From NCBI GenBank assembly GCA_050331335.1, contig JBHJGY010000004.1, forward strand, positions 9,545 through 73,544: DNA of 64,000 nt, read 5' to 3'. Source of the DNA: Thermohalobaculum sp050331335. GTDB lineage: Bacteria > Pseudomonadota > Alphaproteobacteria > Rhodobacterales > Rhodobacteraceae. The translations under genes and the position numbers were made by a program. Shown one piece after another: positions 1 to 8,934 of the stretch; position 1 is the first letter of the stretch; each line of letters begins with the position of its first letter. Below the pieces are notes generated by a model, which was given only the letters and a program-made list of their open reading frames with translations, was not told where the DNA came from and made no database searches.

Positions 1-1276
1 CGGTCGAGACCGTCTCGTGCAGGGCAGAGAGGAAGTGACTCTCGTCCCGATCGAAATCGCTGGCCCGGGCCCGCGCCTTCAACCCGGTCTTGGAGATCAG
101 CAGAAGCTCACCGGCGATGTCGCGCAAGTTGCGACCCCGGATCTCGGCCTTGAGCCCCATCACAGACGCGTCGATGCGGAGCTGGTCCCGCTCTTCCGCC
201 GTCCAACCGCGGCAGAGATCCCACGCGGCATCGAGCGAGGCTTGGTCGTAAATCAGCCCGACCCAAAACGCCGGTAGCGCACAGAGCCTGCGCCACGGAC
301 CGCCATCGGCGCCGCGCATCTCGATGAATTTCTTGATGCGCGCCTCGGGGAAGATCGTCGTGAGGTGATCCGCCCAATCCGAGAGCGTCGGCGTCTCTCC
401 TGGCAGCGCCGGCAGCCGACCCTCCAGAAAATCCCGGAAGGACTGGCCGAGCGCATCCACATAGACGCCGTTGCGGTAGACAAAATACATCGGCACATCG
501 AGCGCATAGTCGACCCACCGTTCGAAGCCGAAACCATCCTCGAAAACGAAGGGCAGCATGCCTGTGCGATCGGCATCGAGGTCGCGCCAAACCCGAGAGC
601 GGTAGGACAGCAGCCCAGCGGGCGCCCCCTCCCAAAACGGCGAATTGGCAAAGAGCGCGGTGGCAACCGGCTGAAGCGCAAGCGCCACCCGGAGCTTCTG
701 GACCATGTCGCTCTCTGAGGCGAAGTCTTGATTCACCTGCACGGTGCAGGTCCGGTACATCATGTGGGTGCCGTGGGTGCCGACGCGACCCATATAATCG
801 GTCATCAGCCGGTAGCGGCCCTTAGGCATCACGGGCATATCCGCGTGCCGCCAGATCGGCGCGGCACCCAGGCCGATGAAACCGGCGCCGATCGCATCGG
901 CCACCTCCTTAACCTCGCGCAGATGCTCGTTCACCTCGTCGCAGGTCTGGTGGATGGTCTCGAGCGGCGCCCCGGAGAGCTCGAGCTGCCCGCCCGGCTC
1001 AAGCGAGACATTGGCGCCCCCCTTCTGCAGACCGATCAGATGCGCCCCCTCACGGATCTCGGCCCAGCCGAACCGATCTCGCAACCCCTCGAGCATTGCC
1101 TGGATGGAACAGGCACCGCCATAGGGTAAGGGCGCATGGTGAGCGAGGTCGTAGCCGAATTTCTCGTGCTCGGTGCCGATGCGCCATTGAGCCTTCGGTT
1201 TGCACCCGGCTTCAAGATATCCAGCGAGGTCGTCGCGGCTCTCAACCGGGCCGCCGCCCGACTGCGGAATGGACAT
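1..1276 (-). CDS. gshA: Glutamate-cysteine ligase (partial, C-terminus off the left edge)
   Basis: This enzyme joins glutamate and cysteine in the first step of glutathione synthesis in the cytoplasm. The frame is open from an ATG at 1276 to the window edge, about 425 codons. It resembles the plant/alphaproteobacterial type of the ligase, with segments such as RIGTEHEKFGYD near residue 30 and TCTVQVNQDFASE in the middle, which are typical of the substrate and metal-binding core. An AGGGAGG ribosome site just upstream supports the start. Only a short C-terminal part should be missing. Family assignment is confident; the gene reads away from trcR with about 840 bases of mostly non-coding DNA between them. 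Confidence 0.9.
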   Translation of the reverse strand, partial: MSIPQSGGGPVESRDDLAGYLEAGCKPKAQWRIGTEHEKFGYDLAHHAPLPYGGACSIQAMLEGLRDRFGWAEIREGAHLIGLQKGGANVSLEPGGQLELSGAPLETIHQTCDEVNEHLREVKEVADAIGAGFIGLGAAPIWRHADMPVMPKGRYRLMTDYMGRVGTHGTHMMYRTCTVQVNQDFASESDMVQKLRVALALQPVATALFANSPFWEGAPAGLLSYRSRVWRDLDADRTGMLPFVFEDGFGFERWVDYALDVPMYFVYRNGVYVDALGQSFRDFLEGRLPALPGETPTLSDWADHLTTIFPEARIKKFIEMRGADGGPWRRLCALPAFWVGLIYDQASLDAAWDLCRGWTAEERDQLRIDASVMGLKAEIRGRNLRDIAGELLLISKTGLKARARASDFDRDESHFLSALHETVST

Positions 1277-2115
1277 GCGCGCCTCCCTCTGCCGCCGTCT
1301 GGACCGGGCGATAGGCCAAAGCCGACCGCGAGACAAGACTGCGGCGCCATCGTCCGGTTAAGCATCGCGTGAGGCCACCCGGTTGCGACAACAAGTCCTC
1401 AAACCATGCCACCCACGTGTGGGCAGTCCGAGACATTCACGTCCGATCCCCGGCATGTCGCAACTTCGGGGAGGCGACCCATGGGTTTCACCGTCGCCGA
1501 CAATGCCAGAGCGCACCCCATCCTCGCGCGGAAAACCGCCGGGCCGTCCGAGCCGAAACGCCCAGAAGCGAAACCTGGGACGAGCAGAAAACCGCCAATG
1601 GCCGGCTTTGCCGCCGCTATCGACGCCTTCGGCCCTTGCCCTTGTGACGATAACCCTGACGGCTGATGCGCAGCTGGGCGCAGCGGTGAGCTGAAGACCT
1701 TCGCTGCGCTGTCGCGTTGGCCGCCCCACGCGCTGACGCGGCATATCCGACGCGAAAAAATGGTCGGCCCCGAGCAACTCGCGAACCTCGCCGAGCAACT
1801 GGCGATCCCGGAGGCAAGCTGGCAAAATCTCGATCCACAGCCGCTCTTGGCGCGGATGGACCTGCCCGCTTGGATGCCGATCCGATAACCCGGGACCGCC
1901 CGGACAGATGCACCGGGCATCTTCCCCGAGCGCAACACGCAAATACCGGAGCAAGGCGCGCTCTCACATCAGAGCTCCGGCTCCGAGGCCGGCATCAGCC
2001 TTAGACCTGCGCCGATGGCGTGTCCGACCGCCGCGCGAGGTCGATACCGAGACGCAATATCAGGACAACGGAACCCACGACACCGATGGCTGAACGCCCT
2101 TGGGGGCGGGCCGGC
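1277..2115. other. Long stretch without a convincing gene; one coding-like segment
   Basis: About 840 bases between trcR and gshA hold no ORF with recognisable family features and a good start. The only protein-like piece is on the plus strand at 1667-1888. It reads LKTFAALSRWPPHALTRHIRR and later EQLANLAEQLAIP, ending in LARMDLPAWMPIR before a TAA. It has no ATG, GTG or TTG start in frame after the TGA at 1664-1666, so it may be the tail of a decayed gene. In related genomes I would expect a gene such as rsmE near gshA, but I see no trace of it here. Confidence 0.4.
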
Positions 2116-2889
2116 TCAGTCCGAACCACCGCCGCGGGGCAGGTTGAAAAGAGCGTCGGGGTCGAGCGCATGCTCGGCCTCGCGCCGCCGGTCAGGCAAT
2201 TCGTCGCCGTCCTCACCCGCATCCCGGGGATCGCCAAGGCCAAACGGATCTGCGGCGGGCCCGGCGAGGGGGTTGGCCGGTTCTGCATCTGGCAACAGGC
2301 TCTCCTCAATCGGCATCAGACCCGCAGACGCGCCGGCGCCAGGTGTGTCGACCTCTCTTTTGGCCTTCTTCTCCTGGGCTTTCGCGACGAGGGCATCGAG
2401 CTCAATCTGCGTGCACAGACCAAGCGCCACGGGGTCGACCGGCTGAATATTGGCGGAGTTCCAATGCGTCCGGTTGCGGATCGCCTCGATCGTGGGCTTG
2501 GTCGATCCCACGAGCTTGGCGATCTGGCTGGTCTCGACCTCCGGGTGATAACGCACCAGCCAGGCAATCGCCGCCGGACGGTCCTGGCGCTTGGAGACGG
2601 GCACATAGCGCGGCGCCTTCTTCTTGGGCGGAGGGGCGACGGCGCGGCGAACCAACTTGAGACGGGCCACCGGGTCCGCCTCGCAGCGCTTGATCTCCTC
2701 GGCGGTGAGCTGGTTGTTTTGCACCGGGTCGAGCCCCTTGATGCCGACGGCCACCTCGCCATCCGCGATCCCGGCGATCTCGAGTTCGTGCATGCCGCAG
2801 AACTCGGCGATCTGGCGAAAGGTCAGCGTGGTGTTGTCGACCAGCCAAACGGCGGTCGCCTTGGGCATAAGCGGCAGGGTGTCGGTCAT
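2116..2889 (-). CDS. trcR: TrcR-like cell-cycle transcriptional regulator (DUF1013)
   Basis: The 257-residue product matches the DUF1013 family, annotated in alphaproteobacteria as the cell-cycle transcriptional regulator TrcR. The N-terminal part holds a helix-turn-helix-like region (TFRQIAEFCGMHELEIAGI). A second one (TSQIAKLVGSTKPTIEAI) lies near residues 140-160. The C-terminal 60 residues are acidic, proline-rich and probably disordered. GAGGAG upstream of the ATG supports the start. It lies about 210 bases downstream of parB on the same strand. A possible minus-strand -10 (TATATT, complement of 3001-3006) suggests its own promoter, without a clear -35. Confidence 0.85.
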   Translation of the reverse strand: MTDTLPLMPKATAVWLVDNTTLTFRQIAEFCGMHELEIAGIADGEVAVGIKGLDPVQNNQLTAEEIKRCEADPVARLKLVRRAVAPPPKKKAPRYVPVSKRQDRPAAIAWLVRYHPEVETSQIAKLVGSTKPTIEAIRNRTHWNSANIQPVDPVALGLCTQIELDALVAKAQEKKAKREVDTPGAGASAGLMPIEESLLPDAEPANPLAGPAADPFGLGDPRDAGEDGDELPDRRREAEHALDPDALFNLPRGGGSD

Positions 2890-3102
2890 CGGCTCCTCAG
2901 GGATGGGTCAAGCGGAGAGGGGGGCCGGGCACGCCCGGCATGACGCAGCGAACGGACGAAACCGGCGCGCCCAGGGCGGCAACCGCCGCCATCTCTCGAC
3001 AATATAAGCGGGGCAGCGCAAAAGGGGAAGACGCTGCGGGAGGAGATGGCGACCCGGGCCGAGGGTGCGGTCCCAGGCCGAGCCGCCAATTCCTAGGATG
3101 GC

Positions 3103-4149
3103 TCAGGGCTCGGCCGCAAGCCGTTGGCAAAGGCGGTCCAGATCCTCAAGGCTCCGATACCGGATCCGAAGCTCACCCTCGCCAGCCACACCATGGGTGA
3201 TGGCAACCCCCATGCCGAGCGCGGCGGAGAGATCACCCTCAAGCGCAAGGGTATCTGCATCTTTCGCGCCGCGTGGCCCGGCTTTGCCAGGCCGAGGCCT
3301 TAACTGGCCGTCGCCATCGGGAACGGTCCCCGCGCCGACCTGGCCGGCACCGGTGTCCTGCCGGCTCGCCATGCCGTCGCGGGCCTCCTTTGCCCGAGCT
3401 TCGATTTGCCGAACGCTCATTCCCTTGGAGACCGCCTCACGGGCGAGCGACGAGGCGTTTGGCGCGGTTACCAAAGCCCGGGCGTGACCCGCGGTGATCC
3501 GCCCTTCGCGCAGCATGGCCTGAACATCCTCAGGCAACAGCCGCAAGCGCAACAAATTGGCCAGATGGCTGCGGCTTTTGCCGACGATGCGCGACAGCTC
3601 GTCCTGGGTGTAGCCGAAGCTGTCGATCAACTGGGCATACCCTTCGGCCTCTTCGATCGGGTTTAGATCGGCGCGCTGGACGTTCTCGATGATCGCCGCC
3701 TCGAGCATCGTGCGGTCGTCGATCTCGCGGATCACCGCCGGTACGAGATGGAGACCGGCGCGGCTTGCCGCCCGCCAGCGGCGCTCCCCAGCGACGATCT
3801 GATAGCGATCCGGCTCGGCGGGATCGGGCCGCACCAAGATCGGCTGCAGGATCCCGCGGGCGCGGATCGAGCTCGCGAGTTCCTCTAAGCCGGCCTCGTC
3901 AAAGCGCCGCCGAGGCTGCTCGGGATTGGGTTGGATGCAGTCGAGCGGAAGCTCGCAGAGCCCGCGGTCCGGGTGCAGTGCGGCGGTGGCCGTTCCCTCG
4001 GCACCCCGCGCGCCGGTCTGGCCACCCGCAGACTCCGGGGCTCCTGAGATCGGATCGGCCAAAACATCGGCTTCGCCCAGGAGGGCCGAAAGACCACGAC
4101 CAAGGCCGCGCCGCGGCGGGACGCCCGGCTTTCTGACAATTGCCGTCAT
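3103..4149 (-). CDS. parB: Chromosome-partitioning protein ParB
   Basis: ParB binds parS, uses CTP to spread along DNA and is moved by the ParA ATPase to segregate the origin region. The 348-residue protein begins with the typical RGLGRGLSALLGE segment. The CTP-binding core has the GERRWRAA motif near residues 120-130, followed by the ENVQRADLNPIEEA helix and a helix-turn-helix (TQDELSRIVGKSRSHLANLLRL). A C-terminal dimerisation domain ends the protein. An alanine/glycine-rich linker separates the N-terminal tag from the core. A strong GAGGGAGG ribosome site precedes the ATG. It follows parA by 13 bases in one operon. Three parS sites lie within about 11 kb. Confidence 0.97.
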   Translation of the reverse strand: MTAIVRKPGVPPRRGLGRGLSALLGEADVLADPISGAPESAGGQTGARGAEGTATAALHPDRGLCELPLDCIQPNPEQPRRRFDEAGLEELASSIRARGILQPILVRPDPAEPDRYQIVAGERRWRAASRAGLHLVPAVIREIDDRTMLEAAIIENVQRADLNPIEEAEGYAQLIDSFGYTQDELSRIVGKSRSHLANLLRLRLLPEDVQAMLREGRITAGHARALVTAPNASSLAREAVSKGMSVRQIEARAKEARDGMASRQDTGAGQVGAGTVPDGDGQLRPRPGKAGPRGAKDADTLALEGDLSAALGMGVAITHGVAGEGELRIRYRSLEDLDRLCQRLAAEP

Positions 4150-4162
4150 GTCGCGCCCTCCC

Positions 4163-5077
4163 TCAAGCAGCCAGTGTCACGCCGCCTTGCGAGAGGATCT
4201 CGCTGGCGAGGGTGCGATACGCGCGGCTGCCGGCGCAGTCACGGTCGTAGACGAGCGCAGGGATCGCATGGCTCGGCGCCTCGGAGAGACGCACATTGCG
4301 GGGGATCACGGTCTGGAACACCACATCGCCGAGAGTGGCGCGGACATCCTCCTCCACTTGGGCCGAGAGCCGGTTCCGCCGATCGAACATCGTGAGCACG
4401 ATGCCATCGATCTTGAGACCGGGATTGAGACCGCGCTGCACCCGGCGGATCGTACCGAGCAGCTGGCTCAGCCCCTCCAATGCGAAAAACTCGCATTGCA
4501 GTGGCACGATCGCGCCATCGGCGGCGGCCATGGCGTTGACCGTAAGCAGATTGAGCGAGGGCGGGCAGTCGATCAACACAAAGTCGTAGGCGGAGACCGG
4601 GCCGCCCTCCGCCTCGGTGCCCGTGGTCGCGCCGGTGCCCGTGCTCGTGCGCGTGCCAGTGCCCGTGCGCGTGCCGTCACCTGCCCCCCGTGCGCCAGCG
4701 AGCGCGGCGGACAGGCGCAGCGCCCGGGCCGGGTCGTCGATCAGCTCGACATCGACGCCGGAGAGATCAACCGTGGCCGGCGCGATATGCAGACGCTCGA
4801 CCGAGGTTTCACGGATTGATTCCGCGAGAGAGGCCTCGCCGCAGAGAACGTCGTAAGTCGTGCGCCCTCGGTCATCTGCCGCGATACCGAGGCCCGTGGA
4901 GGCGTTTCCCTGAGGATCGATATCGACGATCAGCACATGCTGCGCCCGGGCGGCAAGGGCGGTGCCGAGATTGATCGCGGTGGTGGTTTTGCCGACGCCG
5001 CCCTTTTGATTGACGATTGCGAGAACGCGTCCCGCACGGCGTGGGGCCGTGTCGGTCTGGTCTGGGATCTGGGTCAT
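4163..5077 (-). CDS. parA: Chromosome-partitioning ATPase ParA with a Gly/Thr-repeat insertion
   Basis: This deviant Walker ATPase works with ParB to move the origin region. The Walker A motif KGGVGKTT is at residues 25-32, followed by the VDIDPQGNAS segment and the VLIDCPPSLNLL Walker B region. The start is the ATG at 5077, whose ATGA overlaps the rsmG stop; longer in-frame extensions run through rsmG and are not credible. At 304 residues it is about 30-40 longer than usual. The excess is a Gly/Thr/Arg-rich insertion (repeats such as GTRTGTGTRTST) just before YDFVLIDCPPS, encoded by hexanucleotide repeats at 4617-4676. The catalytic motifs are intact, so it should be functional. Confidence 0.96.
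   Translation of the reverse strand: MTQIPDQTDTAPRRAGRVLAIVNQKGGVGKTTTAINLGTALAARAQHVLIVDIDPQGNASTGLGIAADDRGRTTYDVLCGEASLAESIRETSVERLHIAPATVDLSGVDVELIDDPARALRLSAALAGARGAGDGTRTGTGTRTSTGTGATTGTEAEGGPVSAYDFVLIDCPPSLNLLTVNAMAAADGAIVPLQCEFFALEGLSQLLGTIRRVQRGLNPGLKIDGIVLTMFDRRNRLSAQVEEDVRATLGDVVFQTVIPRNVRLSEAPSHAIPALVYDRDCAGSRAYRTLASEILSQGGVTLAA
4617..4676. repeat. Hexanucleotide repeat inside parA
   Basis: Ten consecutive 6-base units, mostly variants of GTGCCC and GTGCGC on the plus strand, lie in frame inside parA. They encode alternating Gly/Arg/Ser and Thr. Because the unit is a multiple of three, gain or loss of units would keep the frame. Confidence 0.85.
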
Positions 5078-5703
5078 GGTCCTGCTCGGTTTCTGATCTG
5101 GGTTAGCCTCAGGATCGTCGCCTTGCCGTCCGTGCGGCTGGCGATCTTTGTCACGTGATAGTGCCAGTGGCGCCCCGCCTCGGTCAATTCGAAATCGGCC
5201 CGGACACCTTTGGGGAATAGGCAGACCGTGTCGGGTCCAGCCAGACGCTCGGCCATGGCACAGAGATCGGACAAGGGAGCGAGCGCGCGGGCCGAGAGGA
5301 TGTCGGGCGGCTCTGGAAGGCTGAGCGCTTCGATGCGCCTGGGCACAACCTCCACCGAGAGTTCCATCTCTCGCGCAGCGGTGACCAGGAAGGCAGCCTT
5401 GCGGGTGTCGGCCTCGACGAGGGTGACAGCGGGGCTTCCCCGCTCGGCGGCCAGCGCGGCGATCACGAGGCCGGGAAGACCCGCGCCGGCGCCGAGATCG
5501 AGCCAGCTGCGCGCACAGGCCGGGGCGAGGGCCATGAGCTGGGCGCTGTCGGCGATGTGTCGCTGCCAGAGATCGGGAAGGGTCGCGCGGGAAACGAGGT
5601 TGATAGCGCGGCCCCACTGTTCGAGAAGCGCCGCGTAGCGCGTGAGCCGGGCCAGCGTTTCACGTGAAACACCGTACTCAGCGGCGAAGGCCTCTGGGGT
5701 CAC
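5074..5703 (-). CDS. rsmG: 16S rRNA (guanine-527-N7)-methyltransferase RsmG (GidB)
   Basis: RsmG methylates G527 of 16S rRNA using S-adenosylmethionine. The 209-residue protein has the SAM-binding motif LDLGAGAGLPG near residues 68-78 and the conserved EADTRKAAFL segment. The start is a GTG at 5703 whose GTGA overlaps the mnmG stop, and its own stop overlaps the parA start as ATGA, so the block is translationally coupled. A parS site is embedded in codons 11-16, read as part of GVSRETL. This mnmG-rsmG-parA-parB order is typical of origin-proximal regions. Confidence 0.96.
   Translation of the reverse strand: MTPEAFAAEYGVSRETLARLTRYAALLEQWGRAINLVSRATLPDLWQRHIADSAQLMALAPACARSWLDLGAGAGLPGLVIAALAAERGSPAVTLVEADTRKAAFLVTAAREMELSVEVVPRRIEALSLPEPPDILSARALAPLSDLCAMAERLAGPDTVCLFPKGVRADFELTEAGRHWHYHVTKIASRTDGKATILRLTQIRNRAGP
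5656..5671. promoter_or_regulatory. parS site 1 (inside rsmG)
   Basis: CGTTTCACGTGAAACA matches the 16-base consensus TGTTTCACGTGAAACA at 15 positions and contains the full 14-base palindrome. It lies within the 5' end of rsmG, about 0.6 kb from the parA start. Confidence 0.93.
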
Positions 5704-7601
5704 GCGGCCGGCGGGGATCCCGCCCGCGTCGTCGGCTGCTCGACGCGCTTTGCCGCAACGAGGAGCAGCGCCAAGGCGGCCGGGGTCATCCCCTCGATCC
5801 AGCGCGCCTCGGCCAGACTGCGGGGCCGCCGAGCAATGAGCTTGTCGCGGAGTTCGGCGGAGAGGCCCGGGAGCGCGGTATAGTCGAGATCCTGCGGCAG
5901 CGTCCGGGCCGCCTCGCGGCGCAGCTGGGCCACATCTTCCGCTTGGCGCGCGACATAACTTGCATACTGAGCCTCACGAGCAAGCTGGGCAAACTCGGCG
6001 GGCGCGATCACGGCGAGTTCGGGCCAGATGTCGATGAGCCGGCTGGGTGTGACCTCGGGCAGCGCCAGAAGGTCGAGGGCAGTCCGGCGGACCCCGTCCT
6101 GGTTGACCGAAAGGCCGCGCTTCGCCGCCTGAGGCGGTGTGAGACTGAGCGCGCGGGCCTGCGACCGAGCCGCCGCCAACCGCGCCGCTTTAGCCTCAAA
6201 GGCCTGACGCCGCGCCGCGCCCACGCAACCGGCGGCGATGCCGAGGGGGGTCAGCCGCTGGTCCGCATTATCGGCCCTGAGCGACAACCGGAATTCGGCG
6301 CGCGAGGTGAACATCCGATAGGGCTCGGTCACGCCGTGGGTGACGAGGTCGTCGATCATCACCCCCAAATACCCGTCGGCCCGGCCAAAGGTGACCGGCG
6401 CCCGCCCGGCCACCTCCAGCGCCGCGTTCAGGCCCGCAACGAGCCCCTGGGCGGCGGCTTCCTCATAACCCGTGGTGCCGTTGATCTGACCGGCGAGAAA
6501 GAGGCCGGGGAGCTGGGCAAGTGCAAGAGCAGGGGTCAGCGCGCGCGGGTCCACATAATCGTATTCGATCGCGTAGCCCGGGCGCAGGATCTCCGCGCGT
6601 TCCAGCCCGCGGATCGACCGGACATAAGCCAACTGAACCTCTGGCGGCAGCGATGTGGAGATACCGTTGGGATAGATCTGGCGGTCGTCGACGCCCTCTG
6701 GCTCCAGAAAAATCTGATGCGCGGTCTTTTCGGCAAAGCGCACGACCTTGTCTTCGATCGAGGGGCAGTAGCGCGGGCCGACGCCGTCGATCATGCCGCC
6801 ATACATCGCCGAGCGGGCGAGATTGGCGCGGATGATCTCGTGGGTCATCTCATTGGTGTGGGTGATGTGGCAGGGAACCTGTGGCGCCTCGGTCCCGGTC
6901 GAAAGGAACGAGAAAAGCTCTGGCTCCGGATCGCCGGGCTGCAGTTCGAGGAGATCCCAGTCGATGGTGGTGCGGTCGAGCCGCGGCGGCGTGCCGGTCT
7001 TGAGGCGGCCGATGTCGAGGTCGAATGCACGCAGCCGTGCGGCAAGGCGGTCCGCTGCCGGATCGCCCCAACGCCCGGCGGCGCGGCGCACGTCCCCGAT
7101 ATGGACGATGCCGCCCAGAAAGGTGCCCGTGGTGAGCACGACCGCACGGGCCGGGATTTGCGCCCCATCGGCGAGGACCACCCCGGCGATACGCCCCGCC
7201 GCGACCGCAAGATCGACCACCTCGCCCTCGACAATCTCCAGACCAGGGCAGGCCCGGATCTCCGCCTGCATATGCCGGCGATAAAGGCCCCGATCGCACT
7301 GTGCCCGCGGCCCCTGCACCGCTGGCCCCTTGCGTCGATTAAGCAGGCGGAACTGGATCCCCGCCCGGTCGGCAACGCGGGACATCACGCCGTCGAGCGC
7401 GTCGATCTCCCGGACCAGATGGCCCTTTCCGAGGCCCCCGATCGCGGGGTTGCAAGACATCTCCCCGATGCGATCGGCCCGGTGCGTGACCAAGGCGGTT
7501 CGCGCGCCGGCACGCGCGGCCGCATGGGCCGCATCGCAGCCTGCATGCCCGCCGCCGATCACCACCACATCGATCCCGTCCGTTTGTTTCACGTGGAACA
7601 C
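5700..7601 (-). CDS. mnmG: tRNA uridine-5-carboxymethylaminomethyl modification enzyme MnmG (GidA)
   Basis: MnmG, an FAD protein, works with MnmE to modify wobble U34 of certain tRNAs. From the GTG at 7601 the product is 633 residues, the normal family length, and begins (M)FHVKQ followed by the FAD motif VIGGGHAGCDAA. Conserved pieces include MSCNPAIGGLGKGHLV, LTTGTFLGG and the C-terminal LPGLSAELRDKL. The open frame continues upstream but lacks family features there, and the FHVKQ start over a parS site is characteristic of alphaproteobacteria. The stop overlaps rsmG by GTGA; mnmE lies 31 bases upstream. Confidence 0.96.
   Translation of the reverse strand: MFHVKQTDGIDVVVIGGGHAGCDAAHAAARAGARTALVTHRADRIGEMSCNPAIGGLGKGHLVREIDALDGVMSRVADRAGIQFRLLNRRKGPAVQGPRAQCDRGLYRRHMQAEIRACPGLEIVEGEVVDLAVAAGRIAGVVLADGAQIPARAVVLTTGTFLGGIVHIGDVRRAAGRWGDPAADRLAARLRAFDLDIGRLKTGTPPRLDRTTIDWDLLELQPGDPEPELFSFLSTGTEAPQVPCHITHTNEMTHEIIRANLARSAMYGGMIDGVGPRYCPSIEDKVVRFAEKTAHQIFLEPEGVDDRQIYPNGISTSLPPEVQLAYVRSIRGLERAEILRPGYAIEYDYVDPRALTPALALAQLPGLFLAGQINGTTGYEEAAAQGLVAGLNAALEVAGRAPVTFGRADGYLGVMIDDLVTHGVTEPYRMFTSRAEFRLSLRADNADQRLTPLGIAAGCVGAARRQAFEAKAARLAAARSQARALSLTPPQAAKRGLSVNQDGVRRTALDLLALPEVTPSRLIDIWPELAVIAPAEFAQLAREAQYASYVARQAEDVAQLRREAARTLPQDLDYTALPGLSAELRDKLIARRPRSLAEARWIEGMTPAALALLLVAAKRVEQPTTRAGSPPAA
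7585..7600. promoter_or_regulatory. parS site 2 (at the mnmG start)
   Basis: TGTTTCACGTGGAACA matches the parS consensus with one change in the right arm, a common natural variant. It overlaps the first codons of mnmG. Confidence 0.92.
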
Positions 7602-7632
7602 CTGTTTCGCCTGTCCAGCCTGCCGAGCCACC

Positions 7633-8934
7633 TCATTTGCCGAGGCAGAAACTCGAAAATACCTCGCCAAGGACCTCTTCGACCCCGATCCGCCCGACCA
7701 ATCGCTCAAGCGCCACGATCCCCGTCCGGATGCCTTCAGATATCAGCTCTGCCGGCTCGGATTCCAGTCCTTCCGCGGCCCGTGCGAGCGCCGATGCCCC
7801 CGCCTCCAGGGCCAAGCGCTGCCGCTCGTGGCTGACGAGCCCAATGCCCGCCCGACCTTCCAGACGGCGGCCGATTTCAGCGAGAAGCTCCGGGACCCCA
7901 GCTCCGGTCCGTGCGGAGACCGCTTGGCCCGGCCCTGGCCCCAGATCCGACTTCGCGGCCACCCTGAGGTCCCCCGCAGATTCGAGCGCCAAAGCCTCAG
8001 GCGGCAACGGCGCATCGGGAGCGGCAAGAAGAAGCCGCAGATCCGCCGCCCGCGCCCGCGCTTGCGCCCGCGCAATCCCCTCCGCCTCGATCTCGTCGCC
8101 CGCCGCCCGGAGACCTGCGGTATCGAGGAAGATCACCGGAAGCCCGGCGAGGTCGTAGCGAAGTTCGACGACATCCCGCGTCGTTCCCGGCCGCGCCGAG
8201 GTGATCGCCGCCTCCCGGCCCGCCAGCGCATTCAGGAGACTCGACTTCCCAGCATTCGGCGCGCCAAGGATCGCGACCTCCAGCCCGTGCCGGAGCTTCG
8301 CCGCCCCATCGGCGACCGCCAGCTCGGCACCGATCTCATCGACCACGCCGGTGAGCAGCGCGCCGACTTCCGGGCCCACCGCCTCGGGGACCTCCTCATC
8401 GGCCCAATCGATTGTCGCCTCCGTCAGTGCGAGCGCGCGCAGCAGCGCCTGTCGCCAGGCTTCGGCCTTTGCCTTGAGCCCCCCGGAGAAGGCTCGCATC
8501 GCCTGCACCCGTTGCGCTTCGGTCTCCGCCGCGATCAGATCGCCCAGCGCCTCCACCTCGGCAAGATCCATACGGCCTGCCTCGAAGGCTCTGAGCGTAA
8601 ACTCCCCCGGCTCTGCGAGGCGCGTGCCTGCAACCGCCCCGACCGCGGCGAGGACCGCTTGCAACACCGCCCGGCCGCCATGACAGTGGATCTCCGCGAC
8701 GGCTTCTCCCGTGAAGCTCGCGCCCTCCGGAAACCGAAGCACCAGCGCCTGGTCGATTAGCGTTCCATCGGAGCCGCGGATCTCGCGAAGCACGGCGCGG
8801 CGCGGTGGCGGAAGGGCGCGTGCCGTGACCGCCGTGAGGACCGCCGCCGAGGCTGGCCCCGATATCCGAACGATCGCGACCCCGGCGCGGCCGGCCCCGG
8901 TCGCGGGCGCGAAGATCGTGTCGCCGCGGGTCAT
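7633..8934 (-). CDS. mnmE: tRNA modification GTPase MnmE (TrmE)
   Basis: MnmE is a dimeric, potassium-activated GTPase that partners MnmG in wobble-uridine modification. The 433-residue protein has an N-terminal folate-binding domain (DTIFAPATGAGRAGVAIVRISG), a helical domain, a G domain with P-loop GAPNAGKSS near residues 226-234 and DTAG switch, and the conserved C-terminal FCLGK. The guanine-recognition motif, normally NKxD, reads AKSD here (codons at 7945-7956), which is unusual. The start ATG at 8934 is only about 95 bases from the divergent oxidoreductase gene. It probably leads the mnmE-mnmG-rsmG-parA-parB operon. Confidence 0.95.
   Translation of the reverse strand: MTRGDTIFAPATGAGRAGVAIVRISGPASAAVLTAVTARALPPPRRAVLREIRGSDGTLIDQALVLRFPEGASFTGEAVAEIHCHGGRAVLQAVLAAVGAVAGTRLAEPGEFTLRAFEAGRMDLAEVEALGDLIAAETEAQRVQAMRAFSGGLKAKAEAWRQALLRALALTEATIDWADEEVPEAVGPEVGALLTGVVDEIGAELAVADGAAKLRHGLEVAILGAPNAGKSSLLNALAGREAAITSARPGTTRDVVELRYDLAGLPVIFLDTAGLRAAGDEIEAEGIARAQARARAADLRLLLAAPDAPLPPEALALESAGDLRVAAKSDLGPGPGQAVSARTGAGVPELLAEIGRRLEGRAGIGLVSHERQRLALEAGASALARAAEGLESEPAELISEGIRTGIVALERLVGRIGVEEVLGEVFSSFCLGK

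Noticed and set aside
1414..1419. A CACGTG core upstream of gshA
   Set aside because: The flanks (CCC and TGG) do not match parS and no full palindrome forms.
5152..5157. A CACGTG core in rsmG that could be another parS
   Set aside because: Only 3 of 5 and 2 of 5 flanking bases match the parS arms.
5078..5617. An upstream extension of parA giving 484 residues
   Set aside because: The extension lies in rsmG in another frame and the ATGA overlap marks the real start.
5664..7835. A 723-codon open frame opposite mnmG
   Set aside because: Antisense to a clear MnmG; composition is Arg/Gly-rich with no family features.
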